Below, piece after piece: positions 1-5,621 of a DNA stretch of 35,245 nt. The translations under genes and the position numbers were made by a program. Every line of letters begins with the position of its first letter. Within the stretch, counting starts at the first letter, position 1. The stretch is from a virus, in the IMG/VR virus record IMGVR_UViG_3300037882_003236, positions 1 through 35,245 of that record. One strand, written 5' to 3'. Under the pieces are notes generated by a model, which saw only the letters and a program-made list of their open reading frames with translations, was not told the origin of the DNA and did not search any database.

Positions 1-99
1 CAATCATAGAATCAAAGCGTCTTATTGATTCCTCATCATCTTTCATTGCTGTTGAAAGATGAGAAATTTCTTGACTCAAATCTTCATAAGTTGAGTTTA
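1..99. repeat. Terminal direct repeat (left copy), assembly join
   Basis: These 99 bases are identical to positions 35147-35245 at the other end. Exact end-to-end identity of this length is what a de Bruijn assembler leaves when a circular or terminally redundant genome is closed, so the non-redundant genome is 35,146 bp. A gene reads through the join without interruption, which supports true circularity of the map. It could instead be a genuine short terminal repeat of virion DNA; the sequence alone cannot separate the two. Confidence 0.95.
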
Positions 100-163
100 G
101 AGATTTTAATCGTGCAATAAGATCTGCTCTTTCCGCGATAATCTTCTCGAGTACTTCTTTCAT
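1..163 (-). CDS. Small coiled-coil protein, cut by window start (continues at the other end)
   Basis: The reading frame starts with ATG at 163 (MKEVLEKIIAERADL...) and runs off the left edge. When the circle is closed it continues through 35146 to a TAG at 35115-35117, giving a 64-residue protein. It is charged and predicted to be almost wholly alpha-helical. Its N-terminus (MKEVLEKI) resembles that of the protein at 3896-4093 (MKDILEKL), and both carry a charged helix of about the same length, so the two are probably paralogues. No enzymatic motif is visible and no function can be assigned; small helical proteins of this kind are common in phage early regions. Confidence 0.7.
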   Translation of the reverse strand, partial: MKEVLEKIIAERADLIARLKSLNSTYEDLSQEISHLSTAMKDDEESIRRFDSMI

Positions 164-221
164 GATATTTCCCTAGTAGACATATTTACTCTGCCTGTTT
201 TTAGTTTCCTTCCAAATTCGA

Positions 222-521
222 TTAGGGTTTTTTGTTATTTGCTCTCCAGACAATACCTCCAAATATACGGGTAAAACGATAGAATAGCGTGGCTGTTAGT
301 CTGAGGCGGGTGGATTTGCCTGCCGCCTTACGCATTAGCTCATAAAACTTAAGGTCTATCTCTGAGCGGGTGAGGTCTTGCATGTCGAGATGGTGGAGGG
401 TGTACTGGGCATCATGCCACATACAGGCATCACGAAATTTGCGGGGAGTCATGGTTATGAGCCAGGAGACACCACATTTGCAGGAAGGGTCTTCTGGAAT
501 TTTTAGTTCGAGGAAAGACAT
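222..521 (-). CDS. DUF1353 / phospholipase A2-like small protein
   Basis: This 99-residue protein has a central FRDACMWHDAQY motif, followed by TRSEIDLKFYELMRKAAG and a C-terminal LFYRFTRIFGGIVWRAN. The C-x2-HD-x2-Y arrangement is the active-site signature of phospholipases A2 (His-Asp pair). The overall pattern (HD..Y, then an acidic 'SEID..F' helix, then an aromatic R.FGG helix) also matches the phage DUF1353-type family. Two further Cys (CKC) lie near the N-terminus. I infer a possible lipase or fold-related role near host membranes, for example in lysis or entry, but catalysis is not established. An in-frame TAA lies just upstream of the ATG, fixing the start at 521; the ribosome binding site there is weak. 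Confidence 0.6.
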   Translation of the reverse strand: MSFLELKIPEDPSCKCGVSWLITMTPRKFRDACMWHDAQYTLHHLDMQDLTRSEIDLKFYELMRKAAGKSTRLRLTATLFYRFTRIFGGIVWRANNKKP

Positions 522-550
522 GACTTATATACATGACTATCTAGCCTCCT

Positions 551-721
551 TTACTCTTGTCCTTGTGATGTCTCGTATTTACCACGTTCATAAAGAGCTG
601 CGTTAACTCTCGCACGACACTCTTCGCACATATGCTTCCCGTCGATAGATTTATTCTCTAGCCTCACGACTTCTGTTTTCTCTTGTAAGCAGCCGCGGCA
701 CGTGAAGGTTTCTTCTTTCAT
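551..721 (-). CDS. Small zinc-ribbon protein (56 aa)
   Basis: ATG at 721 opens a 56-residue frame ending TAA at 551. Two CxxC knuckles are visible (FTCRGC near residue 8 and HMCEEC near residue 34), separated by about 23 residues. This is the spacing of a treble-clef or zinc-ribbon fold, and the tail is basic and polar. Such phage proteins usually bind one Zn ion and act as small regulators or adaptors; the partner is unknown. An AAAGGAGG tract follows the stop codon directly and would serve the next gene on this strand. Confidence 0.6.
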   Translation of the reverse strand: MKEETFTCRGCLQEKTEVVRLENKSIDGKHMCEECRARVNAALYERGKYETSQGQE

Positions 722-873
722 AAGGCTCTTAAATTAAAGTACCGATTCGTTTTATCTACCTGAATCGGCAAGCGGTAGCTTCGGAGGCAAATCACGAAGA
801 AAAGTCTTAGCAGTAATATCCTGTAATGTAGGGAATAAAATCTACATTAGAATATGCTCCGACCAATATGTTG
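722..873. other. Short intergenic stretch with weak hairpin and a possible 26-aa peptide
   Basis: There is no confident gene here. A 7-bp inverted repeat (CCGATTC 742-748 / GAATCGG 762-768) could form a weak hairpin. On the minus strand ATG at 887 to TAA at 807 could encode a 26-residue peptide (MEKDDNILVGAYSNVDF...). It overlaps the end of the glycine-rich gene in another frame and has only a poor ribosome binding site. A further minus-strand frame (LQDITAKTFLRDLPPK...) has no usual start codon and may be a gene remnant. Confidence 0.3.
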
Positions 874-1149
874 TCATCCTTCTCCATAGCCATCGCCATA
901 GCCAGAGCCATTTCCATAGCCATCGCCATCGCCATCGCCATCGCCATAGCCATCGCCATAGCCATAGCCATCGCCAGAGCCATTTCCATCGCCATCGCCA
1001 TCGCCATCGCCATCGCCATAGCCATCGCCATAGCCATCGCCATAGCCATAGCCATCGCCAGAGCCATAGCCATCGCCATAGCCATCGCCATAGCCATAGC
1101 CATAGCCATAGCCATTTCCAGAGCCATAGCCAGAATTTATTTCTTCCAT
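874..1149 (-). CDS. Glycine-rich GDG/GYG/GSG repeat protein (91 aa), copy 1
   Basis: The frame begins MEEINSGYGSGNGYGYG and is then an almost perfect alternation of Gly with Asp, Tyr, Ser or Asn, ending GYGDGYGEG. I chose this frame over the two other open frames (poly Met-Ala and Ala-Ile) because an ideal ribosome binding site, AAAGGAG with seven bases to ATG, precedes exactly this start. There is no signal peptide and no globular domain. A homologous protein lies at 10390-10644 on the opposite strand, and the C-terminal portions share GDGYGNGSGY. The repeat unit is six bases, so copy-number change keeps the frame and would only alter length. The function is unknown; low-complexity Gly/Tyr/Asp proteins may be structural, adhesive or metal-binding, which is inference. 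Confidence 0.6.
   Translation of the reverse strand: MEEINSGYGSGNGYGYGYGYGDGYGDGYGSGDGYGYGDGYGDGYGDGDGDGDGDGNGSGDGYGYGDGYGDGDGDGDGYGNGSGYGDGYGEG
883..1133. repeat. Hexanucleotide repeat array (GCCATC/GCCATA), array 1
   Basis: About 250 bp of imperfect tandem hexamers, mainly GCCATC and GCCATA with interspersed GCCAGA and TTTCCA variants. On the minus strand this reads GGC followed by GAT, TAT, TCT or AAT codons. A 39-base exact stretch (897-935) recurs in reverse complement at 10592-10630 inside array 2, so the arrays are inverted repeats about 9.6 kb apart. Confidence 0.9.
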
Positions 1150-1418
1150 ACTGGAACTCCTTTTATTGATTCTTTCCCCGCCGCGGTCACGTCCAGAATC
1201 TCGATAGCTTGTAGCAACTCAACTCGATCTACTTCACAGGGGAATTTACAATTTAATGGATCTTTTGTTCCTTCCATCGCAAGCTGAGAAAGCGATGCCG
1301 CACCAGACCAGTACCAAATTCTCCTTGCGTTTCTTAAGGCCACTTCTGGTCCTTTTCTACTTTCTAATTCTCCTGCAAAAACCCCTGCTGAAAAAGTTCT
1401 TACAATTACATATTTCAT
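1137..1418 (-). CDS. Conserved phage protein (MKYVIVRTFSAGVFAG family)
   Basis: A 93-residue protein starting at ATG 1418, with GAGG about ten bases upstream. Segments such as MKYVIVRTFSAGVFAGEL, RRIWYWSGAASLSQLA and KFPCEVDRVELLQAIEILDV belong to a widespread small phage family of unknown function (DUF6948-type, recognised from memory). The fold is expected to be compact alpha/beta without catalytic residues I can name. It directly precedes the glycine-rich gene: its last codons overlap the first codons and ribosome binding site of that gene, so the two are probably co-translated. The function is unknown. Confidence 0.7.
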   Translation of the reverse strand: MKYVIVRTFSAGVFAGELESRKGPEVALRNARRIWYWSGAASLSQLAMEGTKDPLNCKFPCEVDRVELLQAIEILDVTAAGKESIKGVPVWKK

Positions 1419-1422
1419 ATAG

Positions 1423-1509
1423 TTAATCCTCGTTATCCGTATCATTGTTATTAGTATCATTATCGTTTTGTAATATCTTCTCAGCGAGTTCTTTAGGTGT
1501 CATGTTCAT
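1423..1509 (-). CDS. Tiny Asn/Asp-rich peptide (28 aa)
   Basis: ATG at 1509 overlaps the TGA of the upstream gene (ATGA), with an AGGGG tract upstream; an alternative in-frame ATG lies at 1503. The peptide begins MNMTPKELAEKIL and ends in NDNDTNNNDTDNED, a low-complexity acidic tail. The first bases of the MTPKE start (atgacacctaaagaa) are identical to the start of the heptad-repeat gene at 8689. The translational coupling supports expression; the function is unknown. Confidence 0.45.
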   Translation of the reverse strand: MNMTPKELAEKILQNDNDTNNNDTDNED

Positions 1510-1730
1510 TTGAATAACCCCTCCAAATACTCAATCTCTACACCCGAATATCCTCCACCACAGATCACAAAAGACCGTTCGTTTGCTTTCTCTAGTAGCC
1601 ATTTAGCGCCATCAATAAAACTTTCATTATAAGTACGTTGTTTCTCAAAGTCGTGGAATGTCGCCTTCTCCTTAACCCATGCTTCTGCAGCTTTCTCAAC
1701 TTCGCTCATCCTCGACACAGGCCAAGACAT
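1506..1730 (-). CDS. Small phage protein (VEKAAEAWVKEK..FIDGAKWLLE family)
   Basis: A 74-residue protein. The ATG at 1730 has TAGGAG four bases upstream and is preferred over ATG 1709, whose GAGG is too close. The body (EVEKAAEAWVKEKATFHDFEK...NESFIDGAKWLLEKANER) is typical of a common helical phage protein of unknown function. The frame remains open upstream through a hexanucleotide array coding alternating Ser-Arg/Ser-Leu, so initiation at a TTG (1823) would add an SR-rich N-terminal extension. In another frame the array encodes a Leu/Cys/Gly peptide whose TGA overlaps ATG 1709. Which of these is translated cannot be settled from sequence. Confidence 0.55.
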   Translation of the reverse strand: MSWPVSRMSEVEKAAEAWVKEKATFHDFEKQRTYNESFIDGAKWLLEKANERSFVICGGGYSGVEIEYLEGLFK

Positions 1731-1736
1731 AGAACT

Positions 1737-1834
1737 CCTAGATCTAGACACAGACAAAGCCCCAGACCTAGACCTAGACAAAGACAAAGACCTAGACAAA
1801 CTCCCATACAAACCCCCAAACAAAGATCTAGACT
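1737..1834. repeat. Hexanucleotide repeat array (CTAGAC/AAAGAC type), array 3
   Basis: About 100 bp of degenerate hexamers on the plus strand (CTAGAC, ACAGAC, AAAGAC, CCAGAC). The unit differs from arrays 1 and 2 but has the same six-base period, and all forward frames stay open. It lies directly upstream of the likely start at 1730. Confidence 0.8.
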
Positions 1835-1865
1835 AAGAATCATTTTCATAACTGTGTTTTTAATA

Positions 1866-2642
1866 TTATTTTCGTATTGCTAATATTCCTCTATCTTCAA
1901 TATCGTTATCATCATTCTCCTCGAAAAACGTATCAATATACGGCTTTCCTGTATCCACTCGTACCCTGTGTTTTCCTCTTCTCCATTCACATTCTTCTTT
2001 ACTCTTAGTAATGTAGTGATTTAACTTCAATATATCTGATGTCCAGCCACAGTCCTGCGGATATATTCTCCCCTCTTTGTGTTGTTTGCATCGCTGAAAA
2101 AAATGTTCATCAATCACGAATCCTCTTACACAAAACGAGTGCGGGGTTATCATAAAATTGCAGTCCTGCATTCTCACAATGCTTTTCACCTTCCGCAATA
2201 TTCGACGTCGATGAGTAAATCTTTCACGAACAGGTTCAGGTGAATAAGTAAGATGTCCCGACGATCCAAAATTCAGCCAACACGCCACAACCGCCGACAC
2301 TCTCCTATCATCATACCGCCGTTCAACAATTACCCTCAACGTTCCAACTGCATAGAGAAATTCATCCACATCAATAAACACGCACCAACACGTGTCTTTC
2401 CTGTGATTTTTTATACAGTGATCATACGCAGCTTATTGTTTTCTTAAACCTGGTATTTTGTAATAGGTAACTAAACCTGATTCTCGGTACGGTAGAAGAA
2501 CTCGACTCGTATTATCAGTCGAATCATTGTTGTACAAATAAAAATGCTCAAAGCCCTGGGCGATGTGGTGGTCAAGCCACTCTTTGATGTACAAGCCCTC
2601 GTTTTGTACGATGGCGCAGATGGATAGGTAGTTTATCATCAC
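1866..2642 (-). pseudogene. GT92/Glyco_tranf_2_4-like glycosyltransferase interrupted by one in-frame TAA
   Basis: One reading frame spans 258 codons from ATG 2642 (AGGA upstream) to TAA 1866, with a single internal TAA at 2433-2435. The N-terminal part reads LSICAIVQNEGLYIKEWLDH and HFYLYNNDSTDNT, the nucleotide-sugar binding start of family-92 / Glyco_tranf_2_4 enzymes. After the stop the same frame continues AAYDHCIKNH...WCVFIDVDEFL, where DVD is the metal-binding DxD motif. Length and order match one enzyme, and nothing is shifted or deleted. The downstream half has no start signal of its own beyond a GTG. It is a recent nonsense mutation, a readthrough gene, or an assembly error; the enzyme would transfer a sugar to an unknown acceptor. 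Confidence 0.75.
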
Positions 2643-2721
2643 ATCCTAATCCATTGTAGGCTCAGTTTTGACTTCTTGTTTCGCAGCGTTCTTTGTTTTC
2701 TTGGTCTTCCATAAACTATCC

Positions 2722-3111
2722 TCAAAACAAATAACTCCCCGTTTCTTTTAATCTCAGCTTGTAGCTGCTGCCCAAAATTGTTGCGATATCCGCTGATAAC
2801 TCTACAAATACTTGGTCATCGTTGAGTGAGGTGGTTATTTCTATATTATTCACACCTTGCATGTTTTGTAGCTCTGTTAAGAAGTAAATTCGTTCGTGAA
2901 TATTCTCATGTTCAATAGGCGTGCTTTCATTCGATACGTACTGCCCTGCTACAAGCTCAGGTGTTCGCTCTAGGTGTTGTGTCCCTTCTCTTATTATTTG
3001 TGTGAATTCTAGGTAATTGTTTAAGACTGTTCCAACGTCGAACAAAAGCACGAACAACAGAAAGAAAACTGGTAATACAAAAGATGCTTCTATACTGATA
3101 GAACCTTTCAT
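2722..3111 (-). CDS. TadE-like pseudopilin
   Basis: A 129-residue protein whose ATG at 3111 has GAGG five bases upstream; a longer upstream frame lacks such a site. The N-terminus MKGSISIEASFVLPVFFLLF continues VLLFDVGTVLNNYLEFTQIIREG. This matches the TadE/TadG pseudopilin pattern: a short basic leader ending in Gly3, Glu at +5 of the predicted mature protein, a conserved Pro, one transmembrane helix (about residues 10-30), then an ..REGTQ helix. The remaining ~90 residues are polar and probably periplasmic. TadE proteins are processed by prepilin peptidase and take part in Tad (Flp) pilus biogenesis. A lone copy in a phage suggests acquisition from a host and possible interference with host pili (inference). 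After the TGA, other frames remain open for a short basic stretch. Confidence 0.75.
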   Translation of the reverse strand: MKGSISIEASFVLPVFFLLFVLLFDVGTVLNNYLEFTQIIREGTQHLERTPELVAGQYVSNESTPIEHENIHERIYFLTELQNMQGVNNIEITTSLNDDQVFVELSADIATILGSSYKLRLKETGSYLF

Positions 3112-3272
3112 AAAAACCTCAAAAAAAAGGGAAGAGGGAAAGATAAAAAACCTTAACTTATCTTTCCCTATGAAGCATGTGTTGGTGAGAAGAATGAGCC
3201 AGGGGAAACGGTTGGTATTCACGTTTACCACAATGGGCATAGAAAGCCCTGACTCATTCTCCATCCAATCGG
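3112..3272. other. Intergenic region with two hairpins (terminator-like) before the pseudopilin gene
   Basis: A perfect 12-bp inverted repeat (AGGGAAAGATAA 3135-3146 / 3158-3169, 11-base loop) is followed on the minus strand by CTTCCC and eight T residues, resembling an AU-rich intrinsic terminator or attenuator just upstream of the gene at 3111. A second, wider stem pairs 3191-3204 with 3247-3260 (13 of 14 positions, one G-U). Its arm AATGAGCCAGGGGA (3193-3206) recurs exactly at 3612-3625. Confidence 0.6.
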
Positions 3273-3545
3273 CTAGAACAACTTACGACGGCGCACTGGC
3301 ATGCCCGTCTTTGCGTCGATTTCCCAGTCGTGCGAAAACGCCTCAACCGACGGCATCGGAAGGGTTGATGCAATATGCTCTTCCCTGCTTGTCCGATAAA
3401 AAGGATCTTTGATTGAGGGGGCGATTGTCGGAACCTCCACTCCCTCAACTGCTCCTTGCGGATCCCAGATGGACGTCCCATTCCCATGGCCACCGTTCAT
3501 CCCACTACCAAATACAGTTCCATCTCCTACAGAGTTCTGAGACAT
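3273..3545 (-). CDS. Hypothetical protein (90 aa)
   Basis: ATG at 3545 is preceded by AAAGG and opens MSQNSVGDGTVFGSGMNGGHGNGTSIWDPQ. The first third is Gly/Ser/Asn-rich and probably flexible; the rest contains VPTIAPSIKDPFYRTSREEHIAS and ends in a basic KTGMPVRRRKLF. A longer frame upstream has no ribosome binding site. It lacks a signal peptide or membrane segment. I do not recognise the family. Its leader carries the 17-base element AGGGTAGAGGAAATAAC that is also found, with one change, in front of the gene at 3821. Confidence 0.55.
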   Translation of the reverse strand: MSQNSVGDGTVFGSGMNGGHGNGTSIWDPQGAVEGVEVPTIAPSIKDPFYRTSREEHIASTLPMPSVEAFSHDWEIDAKTGMPVRRRKLF

Positions 3546-3579
3546 AATAAAAACCTTTCGCGCAATAAAGCGCATGAAA

Positions 3580-3596
3580 GTTATTTCCTCTACCCT
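3580..3596 (-). repeat. 17-bp repeated leader element, copy A
   Basis: On the minus strand this reads AGGGTAGAGGAAATAAC. A copy with one substitution lies at 3847-3863 upstream of the next minus-strand gene. Both sit 35-40 bases ahead of a start codon, so they may be a shared leader or regulator site. Confidence 0.5.
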
Positions 3597-3626
3597 AAAG
3601 GGCATTACCATAATGAGCCAGGGGAT

Positions 3627-3821
3627 TCACTTCGTGGTTTCGATAGCATCAAGAATCTTATTAAATTCGTCCCTCACTAATTGTACAGCGAGGGAATCTT
3701 CTATAATAAAAGACTTGATTTCCTCTGATTCTTTATAGGTACAACCGTCACCGTAAACGTCACCTTTGATTAGTGTTTGTGTTTCCAACTGATTACCACT
3801 GGTCTATTGCAAATTAGACAT
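3627..3821 (-). pseudogene. Small gene with in-frame TAG at codon 6 (or TTG-started 53-aa protein)
   Basis: ATG at 3821 has an AAGGA site and reads MSNLQ, then TAG (3804-3806). The same frame continues open for 58 more codons (TSGNQLETQTLIKGDVYGDG...IEDSLAVQLVRDEFNKILD) to TGA at 3627. The downstream part has ordinary protein composition. It could be translated from the TTG at 3788 (METQTLIKGDVYGDG...), which has a poor ribosome site, or by readthrough of a CAA-TAG context. I do not recognise the family. Confidence 0.4.
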
Positions 3822-3846
3822 GTCTCATTCCTTTTCAAACCTTAAG

Positions 3847-3863
3847 GTTATTCCCTCTACCCT
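3847..3863 (-). repeat. 17-bp repeated leader element, copy B
   Basis: On the minus strand this reads AGGGTAGAGGGAATAAC, matching 3580-3596 at 16 of 17 positions. It lies where the transcript from the promoter at 3870-3899 would begin. Confidence 0.5.
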
Positions 3864-3869
3864 GAGAAA

Positions 3870-3899
3870 AGAATAACAGCAATTCGATACCATTGTCAA
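3870..3899 (-). promoter_or_regulatory. Sigma70-type promoter, minus strand
   Basis: A perfect -35 TTGACA (3894-3899) is followed by an 18-base spacer and a TATTCT -10 (3870-3875). The -35 overlaps the stop codon of the upstream gene. Transcription would serve the genes from 3821 downward. Confidence 0.5.
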
Positions 3900-4093
3900 G
3901 ATTGATCATCTAATAAACTAGCAATAAATTGCATGCAGAGGTCGAATTTCCGTCTTCTGTCTGTTAAAATATCTATTTCCTTGCTAATTTGAGATGTTTT
4001 ATCGGTATGTTCTGCATAGAGAATTTCCTTTAGTTCTAGTGTCTCATCGGTTTTGTTTCGTTCTATTGCTAGTTTTTCAAGAATATCCTTCAT
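3896..4093 (-). CDS. Small coiled-coil protein (65 aa)
   Basis: ATG at 4093 follows AAAGGA with eight bases of spacing, just downstream of the large terminase gene. The protein MKDILEKLAIERNKTDETLEL...SKEIDILTDRRRKFD is strongly helical and charged, with heptad-like spacing of Leu/Ile. Its start and length match the protein spanning the map join (MKEVLEKIIAER...), which suggests duplication within the genome. There are no motifs for catalysis or metal binding. The function is unknown; a multimerising or accessory role is inference. Confidence 0.6.
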   Translation of the reverse strand: MKDILEKLAIERNKTDETLELKEILYAEHTDKTSQISKEIDILTDRRRKFDLCMQFIASLLDDQS

Positions 4094-4104
4094 TTCTATT
4101 TCCT

Positions 4105-5601
4105 TTAATAAATATATTTATCTTGTTTGTTTCTTGTTTCCTTCCATATTAAATCCATGGTTACTTGCTCAAGTCCTTTGATATTATCCCGTTCTTTTGG
4201 TGTACTTGTCCAAGGCCGAGACATTAGACCGTATCGAAATGAATCGTAGGGGTGGTCTTCCATATGGTCTAAGATATCCTCTGGTTTTTTAGGATCGTGT
4301 TGTAGAACTGGTAATGTTCTAATTAAGTTCACGCAGGTATTAAAAATTAGTACGCCCGCTCCGCGCTCATCTCCGACTAGTCTTGACCTAACTTGCGAAT
4401 GACCGTTGATTCTGTCAATGACCGCATGGTGAAAAACTATCTTGCTACGTACTTTCTTCTCGAAATCAATAAACTCCATATCCTCGGCTATAGACGGGCC
4501 GCCTTTTTTAATCCATATATCGTGTCCCGAAACACGGTAACTGATTTTTGGTTCTAAAGCCTCTCTCTCGACAATTCCTCTAGCAATTTCGTGATTAGGT
4601 AGTTTCAGTCCTTTGTTTGGCTCTCCTGTAAACCCGTACCATTCTCGGTAAACAACGATAGTTCCGCGAGGGATGACATGTTGTTTATGTTTCCCGTCTT
4701 CATCAATATCTACACCGTCTGAAATGGCGTACCAGAGGACACAAAAGGGGTCTGAACTTCCCCAGTCAAAGGAACAAAATCTTGTCCAGTGCTTTGGTAT
4801 AGGGAAGGGTTGAATAACGTGTTTTGCATAACTATACTCAGGAAAAAATGCTCCCGCGATAATTCCCCAATCGCCATCCCTGTAGGCACGTACTAAAGCG
4901 GCCGAACCTAAACCAGATAACCGATGTTCATAGTATGGGTCATCCTCTAGCAGGGAAGGATTATCATCTAGCCTGGCGGGAATAAATTGACGAGTCATTC
5001 CGCCTTCTGAGTTTGGTGTTTGCCAGATTTCTAAAGGAATATGCCCATCGACCCAGGAGGATTTTACCCAAGCATGACCGACATTGCCAGGGTTTGAGCC
5101 ACAGAGAATTCGTGGGAAATAGTTCTCATATTCAGGTGGGATATTTAATCCGACGCAGCGGACGCGAGAGCGTAGAAAGCGGTACGTATCGGAATCGAAT
5201 GTTGTTAGCTCATCGATAAGGAGTACATGGATTTCAGAGGAGAGATACTTGTAAACGTCCTTAGCATCCTGACAGTGGCAGAGGTATATTTTAGAACCAT
5301 TAGCGAATCGTATTTCTTCTTGAGTGATAAAAACTTGTTTTACTTGAACAAGTGGGGCGAGAAGTGCTCTGAATCCTTTTGGCCCGTCAAGATGCGTTTT
5401 TAGAAGGTCAGGGAGGAGACGACGAAATAGATAAACGTGAAGGCCGCCAACAGACAAGCACCAGCTGAGCGCAGCCACACGCATGAGATAAGATTTACCG
5501 CCTCCTGCCGCACCACCGTAAAGAATTTCATTTGCATTGCTTTGAAGAGCCTGCGCCTGTGGTGGGTGCAGAGTTATTGGAATTATTGGCCGTTGATTCA
5601 T
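4105..5601 (-). CDS. terL: Terminase large subunit
   Basis: A 498-residue packaging motor. The ATPase domain shows Walker A GGAAGGGKS at residues 29-37, a Walker B hydrophobic run ending in DE near 130-131 (LLIDE) and a GSNPG segment near 168-172. The C-terminal RNase H-like nuclease starts with FDWGSSDPF near 278-286, whose Asp is the first metal ligand. The length is typical for TerL. With the portal it translocates DNA into the prohead and cuts concatemers. It is encoded on the strand opposite to the portal and capsid genes, which is uncommon, and follows a probable small subunit gene 20 bases upstream. Confidence 0.95.
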   Translation of the reverse strand: MNQRPIIPITLHPPQAQALQSNANEILYGGAAGGGKSYLMRVAALSWCLSVGGLHVYLFRRLLPDLLKTHLDGPKGFRALLAPLVQVKQVFITQEEIRFANGSKIYLCHCQDAKDVYKYLSSEIHVLLIDELTTFDSDTYRFLRSRVRCVGLNIPPEYENYFPRILCGSNPGNVGHAWVKSSWVDGHIPLEIWQTPNSEGGMTRQFIPARLDDNPSLLEDDPYYEHRLSGLGSAALVRAYRDGDWGIIAGAFFPEYSYAKHVIQPFPIPKHWTRFCSFDWGSSDPFCVLWYAISDGVDIDEDGKHKQHVIPRGTIVVYREWYGFTGEPNKGLKLPNHEIARGIVEREALEPKISYRVSGHDIWIKKGGPSIAEDMEFIDFEKKVRSKIVFHHAVIDRINGHSQVRSRLVGDERGAGVLIFNTCVNLIRTLPVLQHDPKKPEDILDHMEDHPYDSFRYGLMSRPWTSTPKERDNIKGLEQVTMDLIWKETRNKQDKYIY

Positions 5602-5621
5602 TCAACGGTGAATAACACATT

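Noticed and set aside
883-1133. CRISPR array
   Set aside because: The repeats are uninterrupted six-base units without unique spacers, and no cas genes are present.
807-1287. Long Met-Ala and Ala-Ile repeat frames across array 1
   Set aside because: They are other frames of the same hexamer array and lack ribosome sites; the Gly-x frame has an ideal one.
2722-3264. Longer version of the pseudopilin starting at 3264
   Set aside because: The extra 51 residues cross two hairpins and no ribosome site precedes them, whereas ATG 3111 has GAGG at proper distance and gives a classical leader.
1866-3821. Alternative genetic code (TAA or TAG read as Gln)
   Set aside because: Many genes end in TAA, TAG or TGA with the next gene starting at the expected place, so the standard code applies; the in-frame stops are local.
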